Shown here piece after piece: positions 1 through 8,407 of a stretch of DNA of 64,000 nucleotides. The DNA comes from Actinomycetota bacterium (GTDB lineage: Bacteria; Actinomycetota; Thermoleophilia; Gaiellales; Gaiellaceae), in the NCBI GenBank assembly GCA_009702325.1, contig WLID01000002.1, forward strand, positions 1 through 64,000. Reading direction: 5' to 3'. Numbering within the stretch: position 1 is the stretch's first letter; the number at the start of each line of letters is the position of its first letter. The position numbers and the translations under genes are program-made. The notes below the pieces were generated by a model. That model saw nothing but the letters and a program-made list of their open reading frames with translations. It did not search any database and was not told where the DNA came from.

Positions 1-516
<516 letters not shown>

Positions 517-660
517 GAATTGGTTCGTCGGCCGAAGCCGGCGAATCTTTTCACTTCGAGCTACTGCTCAAAGGTCACATCCGAAGATGTGACGGGATTT
601 GATGCCCTCCACCCACGGACAAACCGTAGGCTCGGGGCCTCGACGTTAATTGAACGTTCG

Positions 661-679
661 CTGTTGAGTTTTCAAAGAC
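661..679 (-). promoter_or_regulatory. boxA-like pre-16S leader motif
   Basis: The minus strand reads GTCTTTGAAAACTCAACAG. Near-identical motifs precede 16S in Gram-positive rRNA operons and are linked to Nus-factor antitermination and processing; that role is inferred here. Confidence 0.45.
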
Positions 680-696
680 CGGTGGCCGTTTGGCCG

Positions 697-725
697 AAAA
701 AAAGCCTCCGACTCGCGCCAGAGGC
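697..725 (-). terminator. Intrinsic terminator-like hairpin inside the rRNA leader
   Basis: On the minus strand an 8-bp stem (GCCTCTGG / TCGGAGGC, loop CGCGAG) is followed directly by TTTTTTT. It lies about 100 nt after the predicted rRNA start site and 180 nt before 16S. An upstream segment (753-770) can pair with its 3' arm instead. It could also simply stop read-through from tyrS. Confidence 0.65.
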
Positions 726-825
726 CTCCGTATGAACGAATCGTAGCAATTACGAGTCGAGCTGGGAGGCTCCTAGGGTCGAGTGCTTGGCCTGGAACTT
801 CTCTGCCCCGTAGAGCAGCCGAAGC

Positions 826-853
826 AGTATAGCGACACGCGGCCGCCAGTCAA
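826..853 (-). promoter_or_regulatory. rRNA operon promoter
   Basis: The minus strand carries TTGACT (848-853), a 16-nt spacer and TATACT (826-831). This is the best sigma70-type promoter seen in the window and is placed correctly for the 16S gene. Between it and the tyrS stop (854-958) I see nothing else recognisable. Confidence 0.7.
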
Positions 854-958
854 CTAGAACCGTCGTCGACTGCGAGAACCCGCTGTTTAGCCCGGTTTCA
901 GCCCAGTTCGGGCCGTTGCGAGCGTAAGAGCCGCCGTCTGTCTGGTACCTGTCAGATC

Positions 959-2098
959 CTAACCGACGAGTCGGCCGAACCGACGTTTGCCGACGCGGAG
1001 CAGGACTCCGTCGAGATCGGCGCGAGGCACATCAAGGGCCGTGATCGGTTCGCCGTCAGCTTTGACGCCGCCCTGGGTGAGCAGGCGGCGAGCTTCGGAG
1101 CTTGAGCCGACGCCGAATTCGGCGACGAGAAGGGCCGGCAGGTGCACCGGATCGCCAGCAGGCAATGCGACGCTAGGAACGTCGTCTGGGGCTCCACCCT
1201 CTCGTACGACGCGGGTGAAGTGCGCTTCTGCCTCCGCTGCGGCAGCCTCACCGTGCGATCGGGTAACGATCCAGCGTCCAAGCGCGATCTTTGCCGCCAT
1301 CGGTTCGCCCTCGGGCACCGGCTCTTCGACGACGAGGCGGTACCACGACTCAAGTTGCTCGTCGGGGATCCGCATCGTGCGCCCGAACATCTCCTCGGGC
1401 GCTGCCGTGAGCGGAATGTTGTTGCCCATCGACGAGCTCATCTTGGTGCCGTCCCATGAGGTGAGGATCGGTGTGGTGAGCACGACTTGGGGGTCGAGTC
1501 CGTACTGGCCCATTACTTCGCGGCCAGCGAGCAGGTTGTAGAGCTGATCGGTGCCGCCGAGCTCAACGTCAGCCTTCACGGCAACCGAGTCGTACGCCTG
1601 CATCAGCGGATAGAGCAGCTCTGAGACAGAGATCGGCTCTTTTGCACGGAAGCGCTTCTCGAAATCGTCGCGCTCGAGGAGACGGGCAACCGTGATCGTC
1701 CGGCCAAGCCGCACAACATCGGCGTAGGAGAGCTTCGACAGCCACTCGCCGTTGAAGCGAACCTCGGTCTTTTCCGGATCGAGAACGACCATCGCCTGCT
1801 CGAGGTAGGTCTTCGCGTTGCGGTCGATCTCCTCGTCGGACAGGATCGGACGCTCGGCGGAGCGGCCAGACGGGTCTCCGATGCGGGTTGTGTAGTCGCC
1901 GATGATCAGCACGCCGACGTGGCCTGCGTCCTGGAACGCCCGCATCCGCTGCAGCGGAATCGCGCGGCCGATGTGAATGTCGGGCGAGGTGACGTCGATC
2001 CCGAGCTTGACGCGCAGCGGCCGGCCGAGCTTCAGCTTGGCTTCAAGGCCGCCCTCGGGCAGCACGTCTACGGCGTTTCGTGTGAGGACGTCGATCAT
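959..2098 (-). CDS. tyrS: Tyrosyl-tRNA synthetase
   Basis: Class I aminoacyl-tRNA synthetase charging tRNA-Tyr; 379 aa. The HIGH-type motif appears as PDIHIGRAIP near residue 45 and the KMSKS loop as TKMSSSMGN; the C-terminus carries a short S4 RNA-binding domain (GGVKADGEPI). The start MIDVLTRN is chosen by homology; the frame stays open for 84 more codons upstream but that part is antisense to the PBP gene and unlike the family. A GACACT box lies 7 nt before the ATG. It is divergent from the PBP gene with 70 bp between the starts and is the last gene before the rRNA promoter. Confidence 0.95.
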   Translation of the reverse strand: MIDVLTRNAVDVLPEGGLEAKLKLGRPLRVKLGIDVTSPDIHIGRAIPLQRMRAFQDAGHVGVLIIGDYTTRIGDPSGRSAERPILSDEEIDRNAKTYLEQAMVVLDPEKTEVRFNGEWLSKLSYADVVRLGRTITVARLLERDDFEKRFRAKEPISVSELLYPLMQAYDSVAVKADVELGGTDQLYNLLAGREVMGQYGLDPQVVLTTPILTSWDGTKMSSSMGNNIPLTAAPEEMFGRTMRIPDEQLESWYRLVVEEPVPEGEPMAAKIALGRWIVTRSHGEAAAAEAEAHFTRVVREGGAPDDVPSVALPAGDPVHLPALLVAEFGVGSSSEARRLLTQGGVKADGEPITALDVPRADLDGVLLRVGKRRFGRLVG

Positions 2099-2149
2099 TG
2101 GCTGGAGTGTCGGTGCGGCCCCTGTGTCACGGTGGTCGCGTGGAGCACC

Positions 2150-2155
2150 TAGACT
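2150..2155 (+). promoter_or_regulatory. -10 box of the PBP gene
   Basis: TAGACT, 13 nt before the ATG at 2169; implies a leader of only a few nucleotides. Confidence 0.45.
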
Positions 2156-2168
2156 AGCGGGCGTCCTG

Positions 2169-4622
2169 ATGCGGTTCCGGAGAGCCAGCGCGCCGAAACG
2201 TCGGCGCATCCGCAAGCTCAGACTCCTCGCCCTCATGTTCGTGCTCGGGCTCCTGGGCCTGACGTCGTTTTCTTTTGGACTGCTTGAGGCGATCTCAACG
2301 CAGATTCCGGCGCTTGATCCGGCGCGCGAGGCGCAGGTGCAGCGCAACACCGATATCTACGCCGCGGATGGTCATACGATCCTGGCGGTGCTTCGCGGGT
2401 CGGAGGCACGGATCGTGGTGCCGTCGGGGCGTATCTCGCCGTGGCTGAAGCATGCGATCGTCTCGGTCGAGGACAAGCGCTTCTACGAGCATCGTGGTGT
2501 CGACATCAAGGGCATCGCGCGCGCGCTCTATTCGGACGTGACGAAGACTGGCGTTGTGCAGGGTGGGTCGACGATCACGCAGCAGTTTGTGAAGAACGCG
2601 ATCAACGGGAACGCGCCGACGATCACTCGCAAGCTCAAGGAGGCTGCGCTCGCGTGGCAGCTTGAGCAGCGGTGGTCAAAGGATCGAATCCTGACGGCGT
2701 ATCTCAACACGATCTATTTCGGTAACGGCGCCTACGGTGCGCAGGAGGCGTGCCTCGTCTACTTCGGACACGGCGCCAGTCCGGCGGAGATGACGATTGC
2801 CGAGGCGGCGTTGCTCGCGGGCATTCCTGAGGATCCGAGCCTCTACAACCCGGTTGCTCATCCGGCCCATGCGAAGTCGCGACGGAACCTCGTGTTGTTG
2901 CAGATGCTGTCGCAGCACTTCATCAGTCCGGCGCAGTACCTACGCGCGTTGCGTACGCCGATGCCGAACCCGGCAAACGTGCGACTCCCCTCCACCCAGA
3001 GTCTCGCTGCGCCGTACTTCGCGAACTACGTCACCGATCAGCTCGTGCGCCAGTTCGGCCCGTCGAAGGTGTACGGCGGTGGGCTTCGGGTGAAGACGAC
3101 GATCGACTTGAAGCTCCAGCAGGCGGCCCGCGACGCGATCGAGAAGGTGTTGCCGGCGTCGGTTGGCCCAACGGCCGCGCTCGTCTCGATTGACGTTCAC
3201 ACCGGTGCGATCCTCGCCATGATCGGCGGCCGCAACTACCGCACCAGCCAGTTCAATCTCGCAACGCAGGGAGAGCGACAACCTGGCTCGGCGTTCAAGC
3301 CATTCGTGCTTGCGGCCGCGTTGAAGAACGGTATTGCGCCGGCATCTGTCCTGCCCTCGAAGCAGGTGACGCTCGATATCGGCGGTCGCCTGTGGGTGGT
3401 GAACAACTACGAGCACGAGTATCTCGGGCCGATCAACTTGACCAAGGCGCTCGCGTATTCCGACAACGCGGTGTTCGCGCAGCTGACGAACTTGATCGGG
3501 CCCGCAGAGGTTGCGCGCACGGCAACCTCACTTGGCATCACCACTCCCCTCTCGCCCTACTTCGCGATCGGGCTGGGTGCGGAACCGGCGACGCCGCTTG
3601 AGATGGCGCGGGCATACGCCACGCTCGCAAATGGCGGCAACCGCATCGACAGCTCGCTCTTCGGCAACGAGCCGCGGGCCGTGGCGTGTCTCGGGAAGGT
3701 CGACCTGCACGGCAACGTGTCGTGTGGGCAAGACAACGCCGTCGTCTCGCGGCCGATTCTGTCGTCGACGCAAGCGGCGGCGGCCGACTACATGCTCGAG
3801 CAGGTCGTCTCGTACGGCACCGGCACCGCCGCGCAGCTTCCCGGTCGCGCCGTGGCGGGCAAGACCGGGACGACGGAGAACTACGGCGACGCCTGGTTCG
3901 TCGGGTTCACACCAGACATCGTGACCGCGGTGTGGATCGGCTACCCCGACGGCCTGAAGCCGATGCTGCACGAGTTCCATGGGCACGCGGTGACCGGCGG
4001 CAGCTTCCCCGCCTTGATCTGGAAGGCCTACATGGAGAAGGCTCTCGCGTATCTGAAGGTTCCCCCCACGTCGTTCCCGTACCCGCCGAGCCTGTACGGC
4101 CCGTCGGTCACCGTCGTGAACCGTGGTGGGAAGATCGTTCGCGATAACGGCTACTGCAAGAACGCCCTTCCGATCGTGTTCTACGACACCTCGCACATTG
4201 ACGGCGACACGACGTGCAAGAAGAACGAGGTCGCGGTGCCCAGGGTCGTTGGGATGACAGTCGCCGACGCAAAGGCGCGCCTCCTCACCCAACCGCTCTT
4301 GACGACGATCGTCTATCGCCCTGCGACCCCAGGCGAACGGTTGGGTGTCGTGATCTCGCAGCTGCCACGCGTGGGCGGGAAGCTCTCGGCGTATGACCAC
4401 GTGACCTTGGTTGTGCCGAAGGCGACCTATGGTGCGGTGCCACAGCTTGTCGGTCTGACGGTTCCTGAGGCTCGCGCACGGCTTGCGAAGGCGAAGCTCG
4501 GTGTGCGCTTGATTGGTGGAACGTCAGGTCAGGTGATCGCGCAGAGCCCTGCGGCGAACGTTGCTGCGTGGAAGGGGCTGCGCGTGACGCTCACTGTGCA
4601 CGGGCCCCGAACCCGCGGCTGA
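2169..4622 (+). CDS. Class A penicillin-binding protein (transglycosylase/transpeptidase) with two PASTA domains
   Basis: Bifunctional peptidoglycan synthase, 817 aa, anchored by one membrane segment (about residues 17-40) after a basic N-terminus. The GT51 glycosyltransferase domain shows EDKRFYEHRG (101-110) and GGSTITQQ (132-139). The transpeptidase shows SAFK (S374 nucleophile), SDN (431-433) and KTGT (565-568). Two PASTA repeats end the protein (about 695-757 and 760-815), as in actinobacterial PonA-type enzymes, where they are thought to sense muropeptides. The start ATG follows a TAGACT box; the frame is open further upstream only as antisense to tyrS. The last 32 bp overlap the convergent mpg gene. 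Confidence 0.95.
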   Translation: MRFRRASAPKRRRIRKLRLLALMFVLGLLGLTSFSFGLLEAISTQIPALDPAREAQVQRNTDIYAADGHTILAVLRGSEARIVVPSGRISPWLKHAIVSVEDKRFYEHRGVDIKGIARALYSDVTKTGVVQGGSTITQQFVKNAINGNAPTITRKLKEAALAWQLEQRWSKDRILTAYLNTIYFGNGAYGAQEACLVYFGHGASPAEMTIAEAALLAGIPEDPSLYNPVAHPAHAKSRRNLVLLQMLSQHFISPAQYLRALRTPMPNPANVRLPSTQSLAAPYFANYVTDQLVRQFGPSKVYGGGLRVKTTIDLKLQQAARDAIEKVLPASVGPTAALVSIDVHTGAILAMIGGRNYRTSQFNLATQGERQPGSAFKPFVLAAALKNGIAPASVLPSKQVTLDIGGRLWVVNNYEHEYLGPINLTKALAYSDNAVFAQLTNLIGPAEVARTATSLGITTPLSPYFAIGLGAEPATPLEMARAYATLANGGNRIDSSLFGNEPRAVACLGKVDLHGNVSCGQDNAVVSRPILSSTQAAAADYMLEQVVSYGTGTAAQLPGRAVAGKTGTTENYGDAWFVGFTPDIVTAVWIGYPDGLKPMLHEFHGHAVTGGSFPALIWKAYMEKALAYLKVPPTSFPYPPSLYGPSVTVVNRGGKIVRDNGYCKNALPIVFYDTSHIDGDTTCKKNEVAVPRVVGMTVADAKARLLTQPLLTTIVYRPATPGERLGVVISQLPRVGGKLSAYDHVTLVVPKATYGAVPQLVGLTVPEARARLAKAKLGVRLIGGTSGQVIAQSPAANVAAWKGLRVTLTVHGPRTRG

Positions 4623-5154
4623 GCCAGCGCGATCCTGCGAGTCCGAAGCGCCACGGGAGCTCGGTCGCTTTCGTGATCCCGATGCGTGGGCCAACAACGC
4701 ATTCCGCACGTGAGGACGCAGCCCGAAACAGAAACGGCGCGCTGGCGAGCGGCCGCCCGTCGTCGTCACCGGTGACAGCGAGCGCTTCGCAGAGCCGACC
4801 GGGGCCGGCACACAGCAGGCGATCGCCGACCACCCCACGCCGCTCCCGCATTGCGTCCAACCCTGCAAGCGGTTCGAGCGCACGGATCAGGACAGCCGAC
4901 CCGACGCCCTCAGGGCCGCACACGATGTTCATGCACCAGTGGATGCCGTACGACCGGTAGACGTAGAGGTGTCCGGGCTGTCCGAACATCGCGCCGTTGC
5001 GTGGAGTCCGTCCACGGAACGCGTGTGACGCCGGATCGTGAGGCTCGTACGCCTCGGTCTCGACGATCCGTCCGCCCACGCCGTCGACGTAGAGCTCAGC
5101 GCCGATCAGCGCTTGGGCGGCGGAAACTGCATCGCCATCCCACAGCGCTCCCAC
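4591..5154 (-). CDS. mpg: DNA-3-methyladenine glycosylase (AAG/MPG family)
   Basis: Base-excision repair enzyme that removes alkylated purines and hypoxanthine; 187 aa, the usual length for bacterial AAG. Family landmarks are GGRIVETEAYEPHDPASHAF (Glu of the active site), YVYRSYGIHWCMNIV and the C-terminal GPRIGITKA. The GTG at 5154 is the only sensible start, 14 nt after the DegT gene stop; the frame upstream is a shadow of DegT. Likely cotranscribed with ilvE and the aminotransferase. Its 3' end overlaps the convergent PBP gene. Confidence 0.9.
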   Translation of the reverse strand: MGALWDGDAVSAAQALIGAELYVDGVGGRIVETEAYEPHDPASHAFRGRTPRNGAMFGQPGHLYVYRSYGIHWCMNIVCGPEGVGSAVLIRALEPLAGLDAMRERRGVVGDRLLCAGPGRLCEALAVTGDDDGRPLASAPFLFRAASSRAECVVGPRIGITKATELPWRFGLAGSRWLSRGFGARAQ

Positions 5155-5168
5155 GCGACGTCCGACGT

Positions 5169-6293
5169 CTAGGCCGCTTCGAGGGCCGCCGCGAGAGCTG
5201 CGGCTACCCGCTCCTGATCCTCGCGCGGGATGCGCGCATGGAACGGGATCGCGAGCGTGCGTGCGGAGGCGTCCTCGCTGACAGGGCAGAGCCCTTCGGA
5301 GAACCCGAACTGCTCTCGCATGTACGGCTGCAGATGGATCGACGGGAGGTACGGCGCGCATGCGATGCCTTGCCCCACAAGATTGAGGGCGATCGCGTCG
5401 CGATCGACACCGGCGGGAAGCTTCACGACGTAGACGAACCACGAGCGCTCGTGGTCAGCGTCGTCGGCAAGGGGCAGCTCGACGTCGAGGCCCGCGAGGA
5501 TCTCCGAGTATCGGGCGGCTGCTTCCTTGCGTGCGGCGAGGATGCGGTCGAGCTTCTCAAGCTGGCCCACTCCGAGCGCTGCCGAGAGATCGTCCATGCG
5601 GTAGTTGAAGCCAAACCGGCCGTGCTGGAGCCACGATGAGGTTTCGAGGCGTCCCTGGTTGCGGAGCGACACGAGCAGCTTGTACTGCTCCTCGTCGCCC
5701 GTCGTGACTGCCCCACCCTCGCCTGTCGTGATCTGCTTGTTGGGGTAGAACGCCCACACCGCTGGATGGCCGTGCGAGCCGAGCGGCTTGCCCTTGTATT
5801 TCGCGCCGAGCGCCTCGCATGCATCCTCAACAAGCGCGAGCCCATGACGCTCGCAGATGTCGATCAGCGGGTCGAGCTCGCAGGGGTAGCCAAAGATGTC
5901 GACGGCGACGATCGCCTTCGTCTTGGGTGTGATCGCGGCCTCAACAGCTGCCGGGTCAAGGTTGTAGGTGTTCGGGTCGATGTCGGCGAACACGGGGGTC
6001 GCGCCCTCGTACATCGCGCAGTTCGCTGAGGCGACGAAGGAGTAGGGCGACGTGATCACTTCGTCCCCCGGGCCGACGCCGGCGAGCCGCATGCACAGGT
6101 GCAGACCCGACGTTCCCGAGGAAACGGCCGCGCAGTACGGCGACTCCACGGCTGCTGCCAGCATCTCCTCAAACCGCGGCCCGGTTGGACCGAGCGAGAG
6201 CCAGCCTGAACGCAGCACTTCGAGCACGAGCTCTTCGTCGCGTTCGTCAATCCACGGGGAACTCAGCGCAATGCGCCGTTCGGGCGTACTCAC
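5169..6293 (-). CDS. DegT/DnrJ/EryC1/StrS-family PLP aminotransferase
   Basis: Fold-type I PLP enzyme, 374 aa, of the sugar aminotransferase family that aminates keto-sugars (NDP-4-keto or 3-keto sugars) for glycans or antibiotics. The Schiff-base lysine is K186 in FYPNKQITTGEGG; VEDACEALGA holds the PLP-ring aspartate, and NYRMDDLSAALG is typical of the family. The GTG start overlaps the ilvE stop (GTGA), so translation is probably coupled. No other sugar-pathway gene is nearby, so the substrate cannot be named. Confidence 0.88.
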   Translation of the reverse strand: MSTPERRIALSSPWIDERDEELVLEVLRSGWLSLGPTGPRFEEMLAAAVESPYCAAVSSGTSGLHLCMRLAGVGPGDEVITSPYSFVASANCAMYEGATPVFADIDPNTYNLDPAAVEAAITPKTKAIVAVDIFGYPCELDPLIDICERHGLALVEDACEALGAKYKGKPLGSHGHPAVWAFYPNKQITTGEGGAVTTGDEEQYKLLVSLRNQGRLETSSWLQHGRFGFNYRMDDLSAALGVGQLEKLDRILAARKEAAARYSEILAGLDVELPLADDADHERSWFVYVVKLPAGVDRDAIALNLVGQGIACAPYLPSIHLQPYMREQFGFSEGLCPVSEDASARTLAIPFHARIPREDQERVAAALAAALEAA

Positions 6294-7213
6294 GCGCGGT
6301 TCAAAGCGGGAACGACGTCACGCCACTCGGGGTACTTGTCCGTCTGGCCCTTGACCGTCTCGAGGTAGGCCTTCTGGATCGCCTGTGTCACTGGGCCAAC
6401 GCCGATCTCATGGTCATCAACCGAGCGGAGCGGTGTCACTTCGGCAGCGGTACCGCACATGAAGACCTCGTCTGCGAGATACAGGTCAGAGCGGATCAGA
6501 ATCGACTGGTGCACCGTGTAGCCGAGGTCGTTCGCGATCCGCATGATCGAGTTGCGCGTGATGCCCGGCAGGATGCCCGTTGAGAGGTCAGGCGTGTAGA
6601 TCTCACCGTTCTTCACAACGAAGAGGTTCTCGCCCGAGCCGTCGGCGACAGTGCCTTCCGGCGTGAGGAGGATCGCTTCCTCGTAGCCGGCGTTCTGTGC
6701 TTCGGTGACGGCAAGCATCGAGTTCAAGTAGATGCCGCTCGCCTTCGCGACGTGCGGGACGATGTTGGCGGAGATCCGCTGCCAGCTGGAGATCTTGGCG
6801 CGGATACCGTTCTTCAGAGCTTCGTCGCCAAGGTAGGTGCCCCACGGCCACGCCATGATCACGGTCTCGACCGGGTTGCCCTTTGCAGACACCCCAAGTC
6901 GGCCGTACCCGGAGAAGGCGATCGGCCGGATGTAACACGACGGGAGCCCGTTGGCTCCAAGCAGGTCGTGCGTTGCCTGCTTGAGTTCCTCGACCGAATA
7001 CGGGATCTCCAGATGGATCAGCTTCGCCGAGTTATGCAGGCGCTGCATGTGCTCCTGCAGCCGAAAAACGGCTGAGCCCGTGGGCGTTTCGTAGCAACGC
7101 ATTCCTTCGAAAACACCCGTCCCGTAATGGAGCCCGTGGACGCCGACATGAACGCGCGCGTCATCCCAATCGATGAGCTCACCGTTCATCCAGATCTTTG
7201 CTGTGGCCTCCAC
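6290..7213 (-). CDS. ilvE: Branched-chain amino acid aminotransferase
   Basis: Fold-type IV PLP aminotransferase, 307 aa, catalysing the last step of Val/Leu/Ile synthesis. K157 in VAKASGIYLNS is the PLP lysine; GLHYGTGVFEG and EGTVADGSGENLF are diagnostic. The GTG at 7213 is preceded by a clear Shine-Dalgarno (GAGGAGAGAC), preferred over an upstream in-frame codon. A TAGAGT box at 7246-7251 would give a leader of about 25-30 nt. The gene heads a three-gene unit with the DegT aminotransferase and mpg. Confidence 0.95.
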   Translation of the reverse strand: MEATAKIWMNGELIDWDDARVHVGVHGLHYGTGVFEGMRCYETPTGSAVFRLQEHMQRLHNSAKLIHLEIPYSVEELKQATHDLLGANGLPSCYIRPIAFSGYGRLGVSAKGNPVETVIMAWPWGTYLGDEALKNGIRAKISSWQRISANIVPHVAKASGIYLNSMLAVTEAQNAGYEEAILLTPEGTVADGSGENLFVVKNGEIYTPDLSTGILPGITRNSIMRIANDLGYTVHQSILIRSDLYLADEVFMCGTAAEVTPLRSVDDHEIGVGPVTQAIQKAYLETVKGQTDKYPEWRDVVPALNRA

Positions 7214-7245
7214 GTCTCTCCTCTCGTTCGATGCGAACCGCAAAA

Positions 7246-7251
7246 ACTCTA
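7246..7251 (-). promoter_or_regulatory. -10 box of ilvE
   Basis: TAGAGT on the minus strand, 32 nt before the ilvE GTG; overlaps the stop codon of the YbaK-like gene. Confidence 0.35.
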
Positions 7252-7731
7252 CCCGGGGTCAGATATCAAGGCCGCGCGTGCCTCCGAAAGCCGCTCCAGG
7301 TCAAGGGGTGAGAGCATCACCATGTGCGAGTGCGTGCCCGCGCCGGCCCACACGATCTCATAGCGCATGAACGAAGGATCCATCAGCACGTGCGCGACAT
7401 CGCCCCGCGGGAACGGTGCGACACCACCGGGTTCGAAGCCGACCGTCGCAACGACCTCGTCGGCCGTTGCCATGCGCGCCTTCGACCAGCCACACTCGGC
7501 CGCGACGAGTGCCCGGTCGGCGCGAAGGTCACCCGGCACAAGCGCGAGCGCGAACTCCCCGTCACCTGCAAAGACGAGCGACTTGACGATCTGGCCGATC
7601 GTGCACCCCGCAGCTCGTGCGGCTTCTTCGGCAGTTGGGGTTCCTTCCGGAAACTCCTCGATCGTCGACTCGACGCCTTCGTCGCGCAACACCGCCGAGA
7701 CTCGTTCGACGGGTTCTGGCCAGGCGCTCAT
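7249..7731 (-). CDS. YbaK/ProX-type aminoacyl-tRNA deacylase
   Basis: Single-domain trans-editing protein, 160 aa, of the YbaK/EbsC/INS superfamily that hydrolyses mischarged aminoacyl-tRNA. Visible landmarks are the conserved lysine in GQIVKSLVF, LALVPGDLRAD and FEPGGVAPFP, then a conserved ITXG-like region near MRYEIVWAGAGTH. The ATG is preceded by TGAGGTGGA and by a TAGCCT box at 7740-7745. Which mischarged tRNA it edits (Cys-tRNA-Pro, Ala-tRNA-Pro or other) cannot be told from sequence. Confidence 0.85.
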   Translation of the reverse strand: MSAWPEPVERVSAVLRDEGVESTIEEFPEGTPTAEEAARAAGCTIGQIVKSLVFAGDGEFALALVPGDLRADRALVAAECGWSKARMATADEVVATVGFEPGGVAPFPRGDVAHVLMDPSFMRYEIVWAGAGTHSHMVMLSPLDLERLSEARAALISDPG

Positions 7732-7777
7732 TCCACCTCAGGCTAACCGACGTCTCTCATGCGGTCACACTGCTGGC

Positions 7778-8407
7778 ATGTCGGTGCTCGTTCCCTTCGC
7801 TGCCGCACTCCTCTCGCTACGCCTGGCCGGGCTGCTGCTTCGTCGCGGTCAGCGTGTGTGGGCCGGCGCATTTGTGGCGTACGCCGTCGGTTCGGGGGCA
7901 ACGGCGTGGGGCTCCGCACATGGGTTCGACGCAGCCTCGTTTCGCGTCTATTACGGCGCGGGGGCACTGCTCACCGCCCCACTTCTTGGCGCCGGAGCGC
8001 TGGAATTGCTCGGTCGTCCGGTTGGTCGCGCGCTCGGGCTTGCCTGGGCGGGACTCGCGCTCGGCACCGTCATCGCCATGCCCATCCACGGTGCGTTTAC
8101 GACAGCGGTGCCGTCGGCCTCCGCGCACCTCGGGTGGGCGCCTCGCGTGCTCGCCATCGCGGGCAACTCTGCGGGAACGCTTCTCATCGTTGCCGTCGCA
8201 ATTGCAACGATCCGTCGCCGCACTGTCGGGAACACGCTGATTCTCGCCGGCGTCGCGTGTGCGGCGATCGGTTCTGGCCTCTCAGGTTTCGGCGTCGCTG
8301 CAACGTCAAGCCTCGTTGCCGTCGCCGTCGTGTTGCTCTACCTCGGGGCCGCCCCCGAGGCGCTTGTGGCGGTTACGCGCCGAGCTGTTCGCGCACGAGC
8401 TCGCTGA
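7778..8407 (+). CDS. Predicted integral membrane protein, function unknown
   Basis: About six to seven hydrophobic segments in 209 aa, with Arg-rich loops (LLLRRGQRV, IRRRT, TRRAVRARAR). No recognisable catalytic motif. The start is the ATG at 7778, since the open frame upstream is antisense to the YbaK-like gene. It is divergent from that gene and its last 35 bp overlap the 3' end of gatB. I do not recognise a family. Confidence 0.7.
   Translation: MSVLVPFAAALLSLRLAGLLLRRGQRVWAGAFVAYAVGSGATAWGSAHGFDAASFRVYYGAGALLTAPLLGAGALELLGRPVGRALGLAWAGLALGTVIAMPIHGAFTTAVPSASAHLGWAPRVLAIAGNSAGTLLIVAVAIATIRRRTVGNTLILAGVACAAIGSGLSGFGVAATSSLVAVAVVLLYLGAAPEALVAVTRRAVRARAR

Larger units (their letters stand above)
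517..819 (-). other. 16S rRNA leader
   Basis: This gene-free stretch lies between the predicted transcription start (about 819) and mature 16S. From 5' to 3' on the minus strand it holds an antiterminator-like segment (753-770), an intrinsic-terminator hairpin with seven T (697-725), a CTTTGAAAACTCAACAG-type leader motif (661-679) and a perfect 8-bp hairpin closed by a UUCG tetraloop (574-593). The CTTTGAAAACT motif resembles the conserved pre-16S/boxA region of Gram-positive rRNA operons. Confidence 0.6.

Noticed and set aside
2099..2350. N-terminal extension of 84 codons for tyrS
   Set aside because: The extension overlaps the PBP gene antisense, has no similarity to TyrRS, and the family start is at 2098.
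5169..7213. Sugar-antibiotic or O-antigen cluster suggested by the DegT aminotransferase
   Set aside because: No glycosyltransferase, NDP-sugar enzyme or export gene is near; it is translationally coupled to ilvE instead.
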